The notes under the pieces are model-generated. The model was not told the DNA's origin, ran no database searches, and saw only the letters and a list, made by a program, of their open reading frames with translations. From Polyangiaceae bacterium (GTDB taxonomy: Bacteria; Myxococcota_A; Polyangia; Polyangiales; Polyangiaceae): a stretch of DNA of 64,000 bases. The stretch is from the NCBI GenBank assembly GCA_016715885.1, contig JADJXL010000003.1:124001-188000 (forward strand). The letters run 5' to 3'. Positions 33,039 through 42,614 of this stretch are shown here, piece by piece; the first letter of the stretch is position 1, and every line of letters starts with the position of its first letter. The translations under genes were made by a program, and so were the position numbers.

Positions 33039-35552
33039 ATGACATCAGCGTTCACCGAACACCTTCCGCCCACGCGCATCCGCGTCGAAGACGACCGCAC
33101 CGGCATGCATCCGGTCGTGCTCCGTCGCGCGTTCACCGATCACGTCCAATTCTCGCGCGCTCGGGACATCGAGAACGCTACGAACTTCGACCGCTTCGTC
33201 GCTCTGTCGCTTGCCGTGCGTGATCGTCTGGTGCAGCGATGGTCCCAAACGCAGCGGACGTATTACGAAAAGGGCGCCAAACGCGCCTACTACTTGTCCG
33301 CCGAGTTTCTCCTCGGACGAGCCCTCCAAGCCAACCTTCAAGCGCTCGACATCGAGGACACGTACCGCGCGGTCCTGCGAGATCTCGGCATCGACCTCGA
33401 CGACCTCGTCGAACAGGAGCCCGACGCGGGCCTTGGCAACGGGGGCCTTGGAAGGCTTGCCGCCTGCATCCTCGATTCGATGGCCACGCTCGAATTGCCC
33501 GGCTACGGCTACGGAATTCGTTACGAGTTCGGAATATTCGACCAAGTGATCCGCAACGGTTGCCAAGTCGAACGCGCCGACGAGTGGCTCAAGTTCGGCA
33601 ATCCTTGGGAAGTCGAACGCCCTGAATACGCCGTCACCGTGGGTTTCGGAGGACGAACCGAAATGGTCCACGACGGCAAAGGTGGCTTCCGCGTCGTGTG
33701 GCATCCGTCCGATCACGTGCTCGGCGTCCCCTACGACACGCCCATCGCCGGCTTTCGCAAGGCCACGGTCAACACGCTGCGGCTCTGGGCCGCGCGCGCG
33801 CACCAAGACTTCGACTTCAGCTTGTTCAACGCCGGTGACTACGTACGCGCCGTACAAGCCAAAAACGCGTCCGAGGTCATCTCCAAGGTGCTCTACCCGA
33901 ACGACAACTTCGACGCCGGCAAGGAACTGCGGCTTCGCCAAGAGTACTTCTTCGTCGCTTGCTCCATCCACGACATCGTTTGGCGCCACGCGAAGACCAA
34001 CGAGAACTTCTCGAACTTCGGCGAAAAAGTCGCCATGCAGCTCAACGACACGCATCCGGCCATCGCCATCGCAGAGCTCATGCGCCTGCTCGTGGACGAG
34101 CATGGTCTCACGTGGGACGCCGCGTGGACACAAACCGTCGCAGCGTTTGGCTACACGAACCACACGCTCATGCCCGAAGCGCTCGAGCGCTGGCCTGCAA
34201 ACCTTTTTGCACGATTGCTCCCACGACACCTCGAGATCATCCAAGAGATCAACCGGCGCTTTCTGCGCGAGGTCACCGTCGCGTTTCCTTACGATCAAGG
34301 CCGCGCTGCGCGCATGAGCATCTTCGAGGAGGGGCCCGAGCGCATGGTGCGCATGGCGCACCTCGCCGTCGTCGGTTCGCACTCGATCAACGGCGTCGCG
34401 AAGCTGCACACCGAGCTCATCAAGAACGAGCTTCTACGGGACTTCTACGAGCTTTGGCCCGAGCGCTTCACCAACAAAACCAACGGCGTCACGCCTCGAA
34501 GGTGGCTGCTCACGTGCAATCCCAAGCTCGCAGCGCTCATCACTTCACGCGTAGGACCGAACTGGGTCACGAATCTCGATCGCCTCTCGGAGCTCGAGCC
34601 TGCCGCGAAAGACCCGGAATTTCTGGCGCAACTGCGCGCGATCAAGTTGGCCAACAAGCAAGCGCTCGCAAAGCTCATCAAGAGCGAGCTCGGCATCGAA
34701 GTCGACGTGCGGTCGATTTTCGACGTGCTCATCAAGCGACTGCACGAATACAAGCGGCAGCTCCTCTGCGCGATTCACATCGTCGCGCTCTACTTGCGAT
34801 CCAAGCGTGGCGAGCGCGTGGTTCCTCGCACGTTCATCTTCGGCGCAAAAGCCGCCCCCGGCTACAAGCAGGCCAAACTCATCATTCGCCTCATTCACGC
34901 CATCGCTTCCGTCGTCAATGCAGACCGCAGCGTGCCGCACCTGCGCGTCGTCTTTCTCCCGAACTATCGCGTATCGCTCGCCGAGAAGATCATTCCAGCG
35001 GCAGACGTGTCCGAACAGATTTCCACCGCGGGCATGGAGGCGTCGGGGACGGGCAACATGAAGCTCGCGATGAACGGCGCGCTCACGATCGGCACGCTCG
35101 ACGGAGCCAACGTCGAAATTCGCGAAGCGGTTGGTCCTGACAATTTCTTCCTGTTTGGCATGACCGCCGAGCAAGTTCTGGAGAAACGAAAGGCCGGCAC
35201 GCGCGGCCGCGCTGCGTATGTCGAGGACAAGGAGCTTGCCGAAGCGATCGACTTCATCGCTTCCGGTTTCTTCTCGCCCGACGAGCCCGAGCTCTTCCGT
35301 CCCATCGTCGACGAATTGCTCGGCCCCGATCGTTACATGGTCATGAGCGACTTTCGAGCGTACGCGGACACGCACGGTGCCGTCGCCGACGCATTCACGA
35401 ATCAGGAAGCGTGGAGTTACAAAGCGGCGCTCAACATCGCGCGAGTCGGCAGGTTTTCTTGCGACCGCACGGTGCGCGAATACGCCGAGGACATTTGGAA
35501 CATCGCGCCCGTCCCCATCGAGCTTCAGCCGACGACCGCCGGCGGCGAATAG
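33039..35552 (+). CDS. glgP: glycogen/starch phosphorylase
   Basis: 837 residues, the usual length for this family. It should release glucose-1-phosphate from alpha-1,4-glucans using pyridoxal phosphate. The PLP-lysine signature EASGTGNMKLAMNGAL is present, as are the conserved QEPDAGLGNGGLGRLAACILDS, GYGIRYEFGIF and THTLMPEALE-type (NHTLMPEALERW) segments. The ATG at 33039 gives a normal N-terminus (VVLRRAFTDHVQFS); the frame stays open upstream without family similarity. It probably provides energy from stored glycogen, which matters during myxobacterial starvation. A -10-like TATGAT sits just upstream. It is followed at 105 bp by clpS. Confidence 0.97.
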   Translation: MTSAFTEHLPPTRIRVEDDRTGMHPVVLRRAFTDHVQFSRARDIENATNFDRFVALSLAVRDRLVQRWSQTQRTYYEKGAKRAYYLSAEFLLGRALQANLQALDIEDTYRAVLRDLGIDLDDLVEQEPDAGLGNGGLGRLAACILDSMATLELPGYGYGIRYEFGIFDQVIRNGCQVERADEWLKFGNPWEVERPEYAVTVGFGGRTEMVHDGKGGFRVVWHPSDHVLGVPYDTPIAGFRKATVNTLRLWAARAHQDFDFSLFNAGDYVRAVQAKNASEVISKVLYPNDNFDAGKELRLRQEYFFVACSIHDIVWRHAKTNENFSNFGEKVAMQLNDTHPAIAIAELMRLLVDEHGLTWDAAWTQTVAAFGYTNHTLMPEALERWPANLFARLLPRHLEIIQEINRRFLREVTVAFPYDQGRAARMSIFEEGPERMVRMAHLAVVGSHSINGVAKLHTELIKNELLRDFYELWPERFTNKTNGVTPRRWLLTCNPKLAALITSRVGPNWVTNLDRLSELEPAAKDPEFLAQLRAIKLANKQALAKLIKSELGIEVDVRSIFDVLIKRLHEYKRQLLCAIHIVALYLRSKRGERVVPRTFIFGAKAAPGYKQAKLIIRLIHAIASVVNADRSVPHLRVVFLPNYRVSLAEKIIPAADVSEQISTAGMEASGTGNMKLAMNGALTIGTLDGANVEIREAVGPDNFFLFGMTAEQVLEKRKAGTRGRAAYVEDKELAEAIDFIASGFFSPDEPELFRPIVDELLGPDRYMVMSDFRAYADTHGAVADAFTNQEAWSYKAALNIARVGRFSCDRTVREYAEDIWNIAPVPIELQPTTAGGE

Positions 35553-35634
35553 TCACCATTCACCGTTTCCCGCTCATTCCATGCTCGCTTTCAGGCCTTC
35601 CGCGGCAATGAAAGGCACAATGTCTGCGGGCTGC

Positions 35635-35640
35635 TATCCT
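35635..35640 (+). promoter_or_regulatory. putative -10 element (TATCCT) for clpS-clpA
   Basis: TATCCT ends 16 nt before the clpS ATG in the 105-bp gap after glgP. It would give clpS-clpA its own promoter with a short leader. No good -35 is visible. Confidence 0.3.
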
Positions 35641-35656
35641 TGCGCGTCCCGCAGCC

Positions 35657-35980
35657 ATGCCCAACGATCCGAGCAAGCGTGAAGACTTCGAAGGCGACCT
35701 GGCCATCCAGCCGAAACGAAAGGTCGGCAAGGTCCGTCGCTACAAGGTCATTCTGCACAACGACAACTACACGACGACCGACTTCGTGGTCGTGGTCCTG
35801 ATGAAATTTTTTCATCGGTCCGAGACGGAAGCGACGCACATCATGCTCAGCGTGCATCACAAGGGGCAGGGTGTTGCTGGAGTGTACTCGAAGGACATCG
35901 CAGAAACGAAAGTCGATCAAGTTCACAGCTTCGCCAAAGAACACGGCATGCCACTTCGGCTGTCCACCGAGCCCGAGTAA
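35657..35980 (+). CDS. clpS: ClpS adaptor (N-end rule)
   Basis: 107 residues. A ~25-residue flexible charged N-terminus precedes the ClpS core: YKVILHNDNYTTTDFVVVVL, then THIMLSVHHKGQGVAGVY with its conserved His-containing helix, and the C-terminal EVHS-type region (QVHSFAKEHGMPL). ClpS delivers substrates with destabilising N-terminal residues to ClpA. It lies 5 bp upstream of clpA, the classical gene pair. Confidence 0.97.
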   Translation: MPNDPSKREDFEGDLAIQPKRKVGKVRRYKVILHNDNYTTTDFVVVVLMKFFHRSETEATHIMLSVHHKGQGVAGVYSKDIAETKVDQVHSFAKEHGMPLRLSTEPE

Positions 35981-35985
35981 TTTAC

Positions 35986-38298
35986 ATGCGTACGAGTCCT
36001 GAAGTCGAAATCGCGATCAGTCTGGCCACTCGTGAAGCTGCCGCCCGGCGTCACGAATACGTCACCGTCGAGCACTTGCTGTACGCGCTCACGTTCGACG
36101 AAGAGATCGCCCGCATCATCCGCAAGGCGGGAGGACAACCGGGGAAGTTGAAGAAACGTCTCGAGCAATTCCTCGACGACGAGATCGACCCTTTGCCGGA
36201 GCACGTCGATCAATCGCCGCAATTTTCGCTCGGATTCAGAAACGTCGTGGGTCGAGCGGCGGTGCATGTACAAACGAGCGGCCAGAAGGAGCTGAAAGGC
36301 GTCAACGTCCTCGTCGCGATGTTCTCCGAACGTGATTCGGCGGCGACCGACCTGCTCGAAGAAGCGAATCTCACTCGATTCGACCTCGTGAATTTTCTCT
36401 CGCACGGGGTCACGAAAGATGGCGATCAGGAAGCGGCGCCCGAGGATGCGAGTGAAGGCATGGGATCGGCGGATCCCGATGCGGATGGCGAAGAGCGGGA
36501 GGGCGCGCGTCGCGACCCGCTCGCGGCATTCACCGTGAATCTCAACAAGGAAGCGGAAGCAGGACGTATCGATCCGCTCGTGGGTCGATCGCTCGAGCTC
36601 GAGCGCACCATTCAAGTGCTCGCGCGCAGGCGCAAGAACAATCCGCTGCTGATTGGCGATGCAGGCGTCGGGAAAACGGCGATTGCGGAAGGTTTGGCGC
36701 AAAAAATCGTCAAGAACGACGTCCCCGATCCCATCAAGAATTCCACCATCTATGCGCTCGACATGGGCGCCCTCATTGCCGGCACTCGATATCGAGGTGA
36801 TTTCGAAAATCGATTGAAGGGTGTATTGAAGGCCTTGGACAAACAGCCGGGCGCCATTCTCTTCATCGATGAAATCCACACGATCATCGGTGCAGGTGCG
36901 GCGAGCGGCGGAACGATGGACGCGTCGAATCTGCTCAAGCCGGCGCTTGCATCGGGTCGATTGCGTTGCATTGGTGCCACCACATTCCAAGAATATCGCG
37001 GACACCTCGAACGCGACAGCGCGCTTGCCCGGCGTTTTCAGCGCATTGAAATCGTCGAACCGAGCGTTGCAGAAACCGCGCTCATTTTAAAGGGTCTGCG
37101 CAAGCATTACGAGGAATTTCACAAGGTCGGTTTTACCGACGAAGCGATCGAGGCCGCCGCCAAGCTGAGCGACAGGTATCTGCGCGACCGCCGTTTGCCC
37201 GACAAGGCGATCGACTTGCTCGACGAAGCCGGCGCTGCCGCGCGCCTCGCGCATGGGGATGGATACACCGTCGGCGTGCCGGACATCGAAATCGTCGTGG
37301 CAAAAATGGCTCAAATCCCGCCGCGCCAAGTATCCACGTCGGACAAAGCGCAATTGCGAGATCTCCAAAAAGAATTGCAAGGGGTCGTGTTTGGCCAGGA
37401 CGAGGCCGTCGCGCAGCTTGCAAGCGCCATCAAACTTTCCCGCGCGGGTCTTCGTACCCCGGAAAAACCCATTGGATCGTTTCTATTCACGGGACCTACC
37501 GGCGTTGGAAAAACCGAGCTTGCCAAGCAGCTCGCAAAAACGATGGGCATCGAATTCATTCGCTTCGACATGAGCGAATACCAAGAGCGCCATACGGTTT
37601 CACGCCTGATTGGTGCTCCTCCCGGTTATGTCGGATTCGATCGCGGAGGCCTTTTGACGGAGGCCATTGCGAAAACGCCACACGCCGTTCTCTTGCTCGA
37701 CGAAATCGAAAAAGCGCACCCGGACATCTTCCAGATCCTCTTGCAGGTCATGGACCACGGAACACTCACCGACAACAACGGCAAGAAGAGCTCGTTCAGG
37801 CACGTGGTGCTCATCATGACGAGCAACGTGGGCGCGCGAGACCTCACGCAAGCTCGCGTTGGATTCGGTGATCGCGGCAGCGCAGGAGACGACGATCGCG
37901 CTTACAAGAACACGTTCAGCCCCGAGTTCCGCAACCGGCTCGACGGGCGCATCATGTTCAAACCGCTCGATCCGGCCGTCATGGTGAGCATCGTCGACAA
38001 GTTCGTGCGCGAGATCGGAGCGCTCGTCGCGGACAAGGGCGTGACGCTCGAAGTGACGGAAGCTGCGCGCAAGTACCTCGCGCAAAAAGGCTACGATCCG
38101 CTGTTCGGTGCAAGGCCACTCGGTCGCGTCATCGAGCAAGAGCTCAAGCCGCGTATCGGCGACGAGATGCTCTTCGGCGAGCTCGAAGAAGGTGGGAAAG
38201 TGGTCGTCGACTTGGCCGACGAGAAGCTCCACTTCACATTCATTCCGGACAAACCCACCTCGGACAAACCCGAAGCTGCCCAGGCAGCCGACGCGTAA
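35986..38298 (+). CDS. clpA: ATP-dependent Clp protease ATP-binding subunit ClpA
   Basis: 770 residues. An N-terminal Clp repeat domain (about 1-145) is followed by an acidic linker (about 145-180, DADGEEREG) and two AAA+ modules: Walker A GDAGVGKTA (about 225) and GPTGVGKTE (about 500). Walker B ILFIDEIHTIIGAG and VLLLDEIEKAHPDIF, and the C-terminal domain with GARPLGRVIEQELK, are intact. There is no ClpB-type middle domain, so this is the ClpA type; it needs ClpP from elsewhere in the genome. It abuts the convergent apaG gene with no base between the stop codons. Confidence 0.97.
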   Translation: MRTSPEVEIAISLATREAAARRHEYVTVEHLLYALTFDEEIARIIRKAGGQPGKLKKRLEQFLDDEIDPLPEHVDQSPQFSLGFRNVVGRAAVHVQTSGQKELKGVNVLVAMFSERDSAATDLLEEANLTRFDLVNFLSHGVTKDGDQEAAPEDASEGMGSADPDADGEEREGARRDPLAAFTVNLNKEAEAGRIDPLVGRSLELERTIQVLARRRKNNPLLIGDAGVGKTAIAEGLAQKIVKNDVPDPIKNSTIYALDMGALIAGTRYRGDFENRLKGVLKALDKQPGAILFIDEIHTIIGAGAASGGTMDASNLLKPALASGRLRCIGATTFQEYRGHLERDSALARRFQRIEIVEPSVAETALILKGLRKHYEEFHKVGFTDEAIEAAAKLSDRYLRDRRLPDKAIDLLDEAGAAARLAHGDGYTVGVPDIEIVVAKMAQIPPRQVSTSDKAQLRDLQKELQGVVFGQDEAVAQLASAIKLSRAGLRTPEKPIGSFLFTGPTGVGKTELAKQLAKTMGIEFIRFDMSEYQERHTVSRLIGAPPGYVGFDRGGLLTEAIAKTPHAVLLLDEIEKAHPDIFQILLQVMDHGTLTDNNGKKSSFRHVVLIMTSNVGARDLTQARVGFGDRGSAGDDDRAYKNTFSPEFRNRLDGRIMFKPLDPAVMVSIVDKFVREIGALVADKGVTLEVTEAARKYLAQKGYDPLFGARPLGRVIEQELKPRIGDEMLFGELEEGGKVVVDLADEKLHFTFIPDKPTSDKPEAAQAADA

Positions 38299-38688
38299 TC
38301 AATTGAGACTGTAAGGCATCGCGAGCTCGAACCTTGCGATTTCCGCGTCGAATTGTTCGCCGCTTGGCCGGTGCATTTGATACGTGCCGTGCATCGTTCC
38401 GCGCGGCGTTTCGAGCACGCAGCCGCTCGTGTATTCGAAGTGCTCACCAGGTCTCAGCACCGGTTGTTTGCCCACGACACCCGGCCCGCGCACTTCTTCC
38501 ACTTTGCCTTTGGCGTCGGTGATGACCCAATGACGCGATCGCAACTGCGCGACGTCGGTTCCTTCGTTCCCGATGCGCACGGTGTATGCGAATACGTATC
38601 GTTTCTCGGTCGGTGACGACTGAGAAGGCACGTAGACCGAAGAGACGGAGACGCGGATTCCGTTGGTGATGGCGATGGACACGTCCAT
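38299..38688 (-). CDS. apaG: ApaG-family protein
   Basis: 129 residues, the normal length of ApaG. Family landmarks are present: VSVSSVYVPSQSSP near the N-terminus, the core YVFAYTVRIGNEG..QLRSRHWVITDA, and VRGPGVVGKQPVLRPGEHFEYTSG..GTMHGTYQM. ApaG is a small Ig/FnIII-like beta protein of unclear biochemical function, linked to Co2+/Mg2+ handling in enterobacteria. The ATG at 38688 gives the family-typical N-terminus; the frame extends upstream without similarity. It is divergent from the rhomboid gene. Confidence 0.92.
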   Translation of the reverse strand: MDVSIAITNGIRVSVSSVYVPSQSSPTEKRYVFAYTVRIGNEGTDVAQLRSRHWVITDAKGKVEEVRGPGVVGKQPVLRPGEHFEYTSGCVLETPRGTMHGTYQMHRPSGEQFDAEIARFELAMPYSLN

Positions 38689-38799
38689 GCCGTGCCACGC
38701 GTCCGTTCTGCGCACAAGTGCGCTGAGCACGTTGACAGGTCGAATGGTCGTCCCCACGTTGGCTCGACTGTGAGCGACGCCGACGACGAGGCAGGTTCC

Positions 38800-39831
38800 A
38801 TGGCCACGAATACCGCCCTTACTCATCATCCTTTGGTCAAAGTTGGTGCTTTTCCCACTCCTGATGCACCTCGCCCCGCTGCAGCGAACGCTGGTCCGTC
38901 CGCCACCCCCCTGCCCGGTCTCACTGCGATCGGACCGGTTGATCAACGCAAAGTTCGCGACTGGGCGCTCGTTCTCCAGTCCATGTCGATTCGGCACACG
39001 CCTCGGTACATCCCCGGCGGCTGGGTGCTGCTCGTGAACGATGAAGACTACGCGCGAGCATCGACGGCGATCGATCGGTACGAAGTCGAGAATCGTGACT
39101 GGCCTCCGCCTCGTGTTCGCGAAAGGCCGCGTCATGCACCTTCGATCATCGTTCCTCTTCTATTCGCGGCGCTCGCTCTGTTTTTCCTCGTCACGGGTCC
39201 TGTTTCGACAAACTCGATCTGGTTTCAGCGAGGTCGCGCCGAGAGTGATCTCGTGATTGGCACCGAACCTTGGCGCGCGCTCACGGCGCTCACGCTTCAC
39301 GCCGACAAGTCCCACGTTCTCGGCAACGTCATTTCAGGATCGGTCTTCGGTGCAGCCGTGCAACGGAGGCTCGGTCCTGGTGGTGCAGCGCTTGCGATCC
39401 TCGCGTCGGGCGTATTGGGCAACGTTGCGAACGCGATCGCGCATCGCGCGATGGGCAATGGGGATCATCGCTCCATTGGAGCATCGACGGCGGTTTTTGG
39501 GGCGATAGGCATATTGGCGGCGACGCAGGTGGTGCTCGATCATCATCATGCGCAGGGGCGAAAGCGCACGTGGATCGACATCGTTGCGCCCATCGTGGGA
39601 GGTCTCGCGCTTCTCGGAGCGCTCGGAGCAAGTCCTCAATCGGACCTCGGCGCGCATCTTTTCGGCCTGCTTGGCGGGATTGTTACTGGTTTGGCAGTGT
39701 CGCTCGTTCTGCGTAAAACCCGACCGCTGTCGCGCTCGTGGCTTCAAGTTACGTTCGGCCTGCTCACCGTCGGGCTTTGCTTTGGGGTTTGGCGACTCGC
39801 GGTGCCCTATAGACTCATCTGGCCATTTTAG
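38800..39831 (+). CDS. rhomboid-family intramembrane serine protease
   Basis: 343 residues. A ~120-residue cytoplasmic N-terminal part has a Pro-rich start and a DRYEVENRDWPPP segment. The rhomboid domain has six or more hydrophobic helices. The catalytic Ser is in GASTAVFGAIG and the catalytic His in DLGAHLFGLLGG; the oxyanion HxxxN motif is present as HVLGN. Rhomboids cleave transmembrane substrates within the membrane. The ATG at 38800 (MATNTALTHH) is preferred to an upstream start overlapping the divergent apaG promoter. It converges with the ATP-grasp-like gene, with 2 bp between the stop codons. Confidence 0.9.
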   Translation: MATNTALTHHPLVKVGAFPTPDAPRPAAANAGPSATPLPGLTAIGPVDQRKVRDWALVLQSMSIRHTPRYIPGGWVLLVNDEDYARASTAIDRYEVENRDWPPPRVRERPRHAPSIIVPLLFAALALFFLVTGPVSTNSIWFQRGRAESDLVIGTEPWRALTALTLHADKSHVLGNVISGSVFGAAVQRRLGPGGAALAILASGVLGNVANAIAHRAMGNGDHRSIGASTAVFGAIGILAATQVVLDHHHAQGRKRTWIDIVAPIVGGLALLGALGASPQSDLGAHLFGLLGGIVTGLAVSLVLRKTRPLSRSWLQVTFGLLTVGLCFGVWRLAVPYRLIWPF

Positions 39832-39833
39832 GG

Positions 39834-41045
39834 TTAATCCGCAGGCCAGATCCCGATCGACCCGCCCACCCACGTGTAATCCTTGTTCTGATCGACACCG
39901 AGCATCTTACCGCGCGACAGCCTCACCAGATTCAGCGCCAGCCGCGGCGTCGGTTCCTCGGGCGCACGCAAAAACATCATGCGCACTTCGGCCTTCACAC
40001 CTGCACCGTCGGGCATCAGCAGCCCAGGCTCGTAGGTGATCTTTTCCTGCAAGAGCCATCCGGGTCGCTGCTCGTCCGGAATCGATTGAATGTCCTCGAG
40101 CGTCGGGTCGACTTTGACGCCGGACCCCGCGAACGAGAACAACGGTTTGAGCACATACCGTTCGAGATCCTTCGGCACTTCCGTGATGTCCGACAAGTAA
40201 CGAGCTCGCGGAACGGCCGGATGATCGATGTACGGCAGCGTGTACTTCGACCATGTCCAGTACCAGTTCGGATGCGAGCACCAGGTGATGTCGAGATCGT
40301 CGGTGTAGCGAAACGGAAGCTCGATCTTGCGCGCTTCGAGCTCGTCGAAGACGACGCGATTGTAGATCCTACGGACCTGTACGAGTTTGCCGTCGACCTT
40401 GCGCAACAACTTTCGCCCGTCACGAATGAGTGTCGTCGGACAAACCGGATCGATTCCGACGAGCTCTTTCGTCGCCAAAAAGTCCGGATACGTTTTTTGG
40501 TTTGGCGGGTCGATGTCGAGCAACACGACCGATGACGGATCTTCGCCCGCAAGCACCACGTGACGAAGCCGCGCGATGAACTGATCACGATCGACTCCAC
40601 CGAAGTAGATCGACCACTTGCGATCGAGCCCCGGCATGGACTTCATCACTTCCGCCATCACGTCCGTTTGCAGGACCATCAATGCGTAAAGCGATGGGAA
40701 TGCCTGCAACTCGACGACTCGTCCTTCGAGCTCTCCGCTGGGACCGCGCACGATGGCGAAGTCGACCTGCGTGCAGTTCGGCAGGTCATCCATGCCTGGC
40801 GTATCGACATGCGCTGGGATGGCTCGCTTCATCTTCTCGATGACGGCGGGCTGCGAGATCTGCTGCACGATTTCGGTTGCGGATCGCGCGAGATACGTTC
40901 GCAAGCCCTCGGGCAGAAATAGCGGTGTTTCGGCGACGCGATACGCGACTTTCGTGCCGACGCGCTGCTCGAAGCGACGCATGAAGTCGGCGTAGGTGTC
41001 GGGTCCGAAGGCGGCGTTGAATGCGCGGCGGAAGACGGGTTCCAT
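39834..41045 (-). CDS. putative ATP-grasp-like protein, unknown substrate
   Basis: 403 residues from ATG 41045, which has AAGG about 8 nt upstream. No signal peptide. The C-terminal half has features reminiscent of the ATP-grasp fold: RYVLKPLFSFAGSGVKVDP resembles the ATP-binding strand-loop, WLLQEKITYEPGL gives an acidic substrate-side loop, and KAEVRMMFL is a later strand. The N-terminal part contains DFAIVRGPSGELEGRVVELQAFPSLYAL. I cannot name the reaction. It converges with the rhomboid gene. Confidence is high that it is a real gene, low for the fold. Confidence 0.6.
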   Translation of the reverse strand: MEPVFRRAFNAAFGPDTYADFMRRFEQRVGTKVAYRVAETPLFLPEGLRTYLARSATEIVQQISQPAVIEKMKRAIPAHVDTPGMDDLPNCTQVDFAIVRGPSGELEGRVVELQAFPSLYALMVLQTDVMAEVMKSMPGLDRKWSIYFGGVDRDQFIARLRHVVLAGEDPSSVVLLDIDPPNQKTYPDFLATKELVGIDPVCPTTLIRDGRKLLRKVDGKLVQVRRIYNRVVFDELEARKIELPFRYTDDLDITWCSHPNWYWTWSKYTLPYIDHPAVPRARYLSDITEVPKDLERYVLKPLFSFAGSGVKVDPTLEDIQSIPDEQRPGWLLQEKITYEPGLLMPDGAGVKAEVRMMFLRAPEEPTPRLALNLVRLSRGKMLGVDQNKDYTWVGGSIGIWPAD

Positions 41046-41123
41046 GCGCCGCCCTTGGTAGCACGATCGCAGCTCGGACGGGACACTGGACACGACGCGG
41101 GTGAAAACTTAGCAAGGGTTTGC

Positions 41124-41129
41124 TAGGCT
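41124..41129 (+). promoter_or_regulatory. putative -10 element (TAGGCT), leaderless small lipoprotein
   Basis: TAGGCT ends 6 nt before the GTG at 41136. The spacing is identical to that at 6626-6631 and 9426-9431. Confidence 0.35.
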
Positions 41130-41135
41130 CTCGAC

Positions 41136-41339
41136 GTGCTTTCCCGAAGCTGTCTCGCGACGATTGCTCTCGCCGTCGCGTCGCTCGCCACATCGGCGTG
41201 CGCCGACCTTACTCGCCCGAACGAGATCACCATCAAAGCCGAGCCTCCACCGGCGGCCGTTGGTGCCAATCGAGCCGCTCCGCCGAGCGCGGCTGCTCCT
41301 GCCCCTGGCGGCGCAGCGCCTGCTGGCGGCGGTGGTTGA
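41136..41339 (+). CDS. small lipoprotein
   Basis: 67 residues from a GTG start. A signal peptide ends in TSAC (Cys22), followed by ~20 residues (ADLTRPNEITIKAEPPP) and an Ala/Pro/Gly-rich tail. No known domain. It is supported by the lipobox, codon use like its neighbours and a -10-like element 6 nt upstream; its small size keeps confidence moderate. Confidence 0.55.
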   Translation: MLSRSCLATIALAVASLATSACADLTRPNEITIKAEPPPAAVGANRAAPPSAAAPAPGGAAPAGGGG

Positions 41340-41411
41340 GGCCACTAGCGAGGCTCCGGTTCGGAGCCTGAAAAGTCGAAAGCGTACTCAGCGGCGGGCA
41401 CATGAGCGCTC

Positions 41412-42611
41412 GTGGCCGCGTGGGTTGCGATTTACCTTGCCACCGAGGACAAACTCGTCGTGACGTTCCCTGCCCCGCTCCACGAATCCACCGATCACGC
41501 ACAACTACGCGAACAAATTCGCCGAATGGCGGAAAAGGACATCAAGCCTTTTGCCCACGCCTGGGAAGAAGCGAACGAATTTCCTCGCGAGCTGTACAGG
41601 CGGGCCGGTGAGGCCGGCATTCTCGGTGTCGGCTATCCCGAAGCGTACGGCGGCAGTGGCGGCGACTTGTCACACATGCTCGCTGCAGCCGAAGAAACGA
41701 TCATCGCCGGCACTTCCGTGGGCACCGCCGTGGGTCTCGGCAGCCACGCCATCGCACTGCCTCCCATCTTGAACTTCGGCACCGAGGAACAAAAACGACG
41801 CTTTTTGCCGCCCGTCTTTTCCGGCGACAAGATCGCCGCGCTGGCCATCACCGAACCTGGTGGCGGCAGCGACGTCGCATCTCTCACCACGCGAGCCGTT
41901 CGCGACGGCGATCACTACGTCGTCACGGGCGCAAAGACGTTCATCACATCGGGCTGCCGAGCCGACTTCGTCACGACGGCCGTGCGTACTGGAGGTCCTG
42001 GGCACGGCGGCATTTCGCTGCTCGTCATCGAGCGTGGAACGCCGGGCTTTTCCGTGGGCAAGAAGCTTCAGAAGATGGGCTGGTGGGCATCGGATACCGC
42101 TGAGCTCGTGTTCGAAGAATGCCGTGTGCCCGCAGCGAACCTCATCGGCGAGGAAAACATGGGGTTTGTCCCCATCATGACGAACTTTGCCGTCGAGCGA
42201 TTGATGCTTGCGGCCAATTGTGTCGCCATCGCGACGCTCGCGTACAACGAATCCGTTCGTTACGCGCGGGAGCGAAAAGCGTTCGGAAAAACCCTCATGG
42301 GATTTCAGGTTTTGCGCCACAAACTCGCGGAGATGGTCACGCGTATCCTTGCAGCCCGCGCCCTCATGAACGAAGCGGTCGTACGTCATCTTCGAGGTGA
42401 GATGGTCACGGGCCTCGCGGCCATGGCCAAGAACACGGCCACGGACATGTGCTGCTTCGTGTGCGACGAGGCCGTGCAGATCCACGGCGGCTACGGCTAC
42501 ATGCGTGAAACGCTCGTCGAACGGCTCTATCGTGATGCGCGCCTGTTTCCCATCGGCGGTGGAACCCGCGAGATCATGAACGAAATCATCTGCAAGACGG
42601 AAGGTTACTGA
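41412..42611 (+). CDS. acyl-CoA dehydrogenase
   Basis: 399 residues, normal family length, from a GTG start. FAD-dependent alpha,beta-dehydrogenation of acyl-CoA. Signatures: ITEPGGGSDVASLTT (substrate/FAD region), GMGWWAS-type KMGWWASDTAELVFEECRVP, RKAFGKTLMGFQVLRHKLAEM, and VQIHGGYGYMRE. The C-terminal catalytic-Glu position of medium-chain enzymes reads IGGGT, whereas VERLMLA carries a Glu at the place used by isovaleryl- and long-chain-type enzymes. A branched- or short-chain substrate is therefore likely. The next gene starts 3 bp after its stop. Confidence 0.95.
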   Translation: MAAWVAIYLATEDKLVVTFPAPLHESTDHAQLREQIRRMAEKDIKPFAHAWEEANEFPRELYRRAGEAGILGVGYPEAYGGSGGDLSHMLAAAEETIIAGTSVGTAVGLGSHAIALPPILNFGTEEQKRRFLPPVFSGDKIAALAITEPGGGSDVASLTTRAVRDGDHYVVTGAKTFITSGCRADFVTTAVRTGGPGHGGISLLVIERGTPGFSVGKKLQKMGWWASDTAELVFEECRVPAANLIGEENMGFVPIMTNFAVERLMLAANCVAIATLAYNESVRYARERKAFGKTLMGFQVLRHKLAEMVTRILAARALMNEAVVRHLRGEMVTGLAAMAKNTATDMCCFVCDEAVQIHGGYGYMRETLVERLYRDARLFPIGGGTREIMNEIICKTEGY

Positions 42612-42614
42612 CCC

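Noticed and set aside
33045..34409. 454-codon minus-strand open frame inside glgP
   Set aside because: Artefact of GC-rich third positions opposite a highly conserved glycogen phosphorylase gene.
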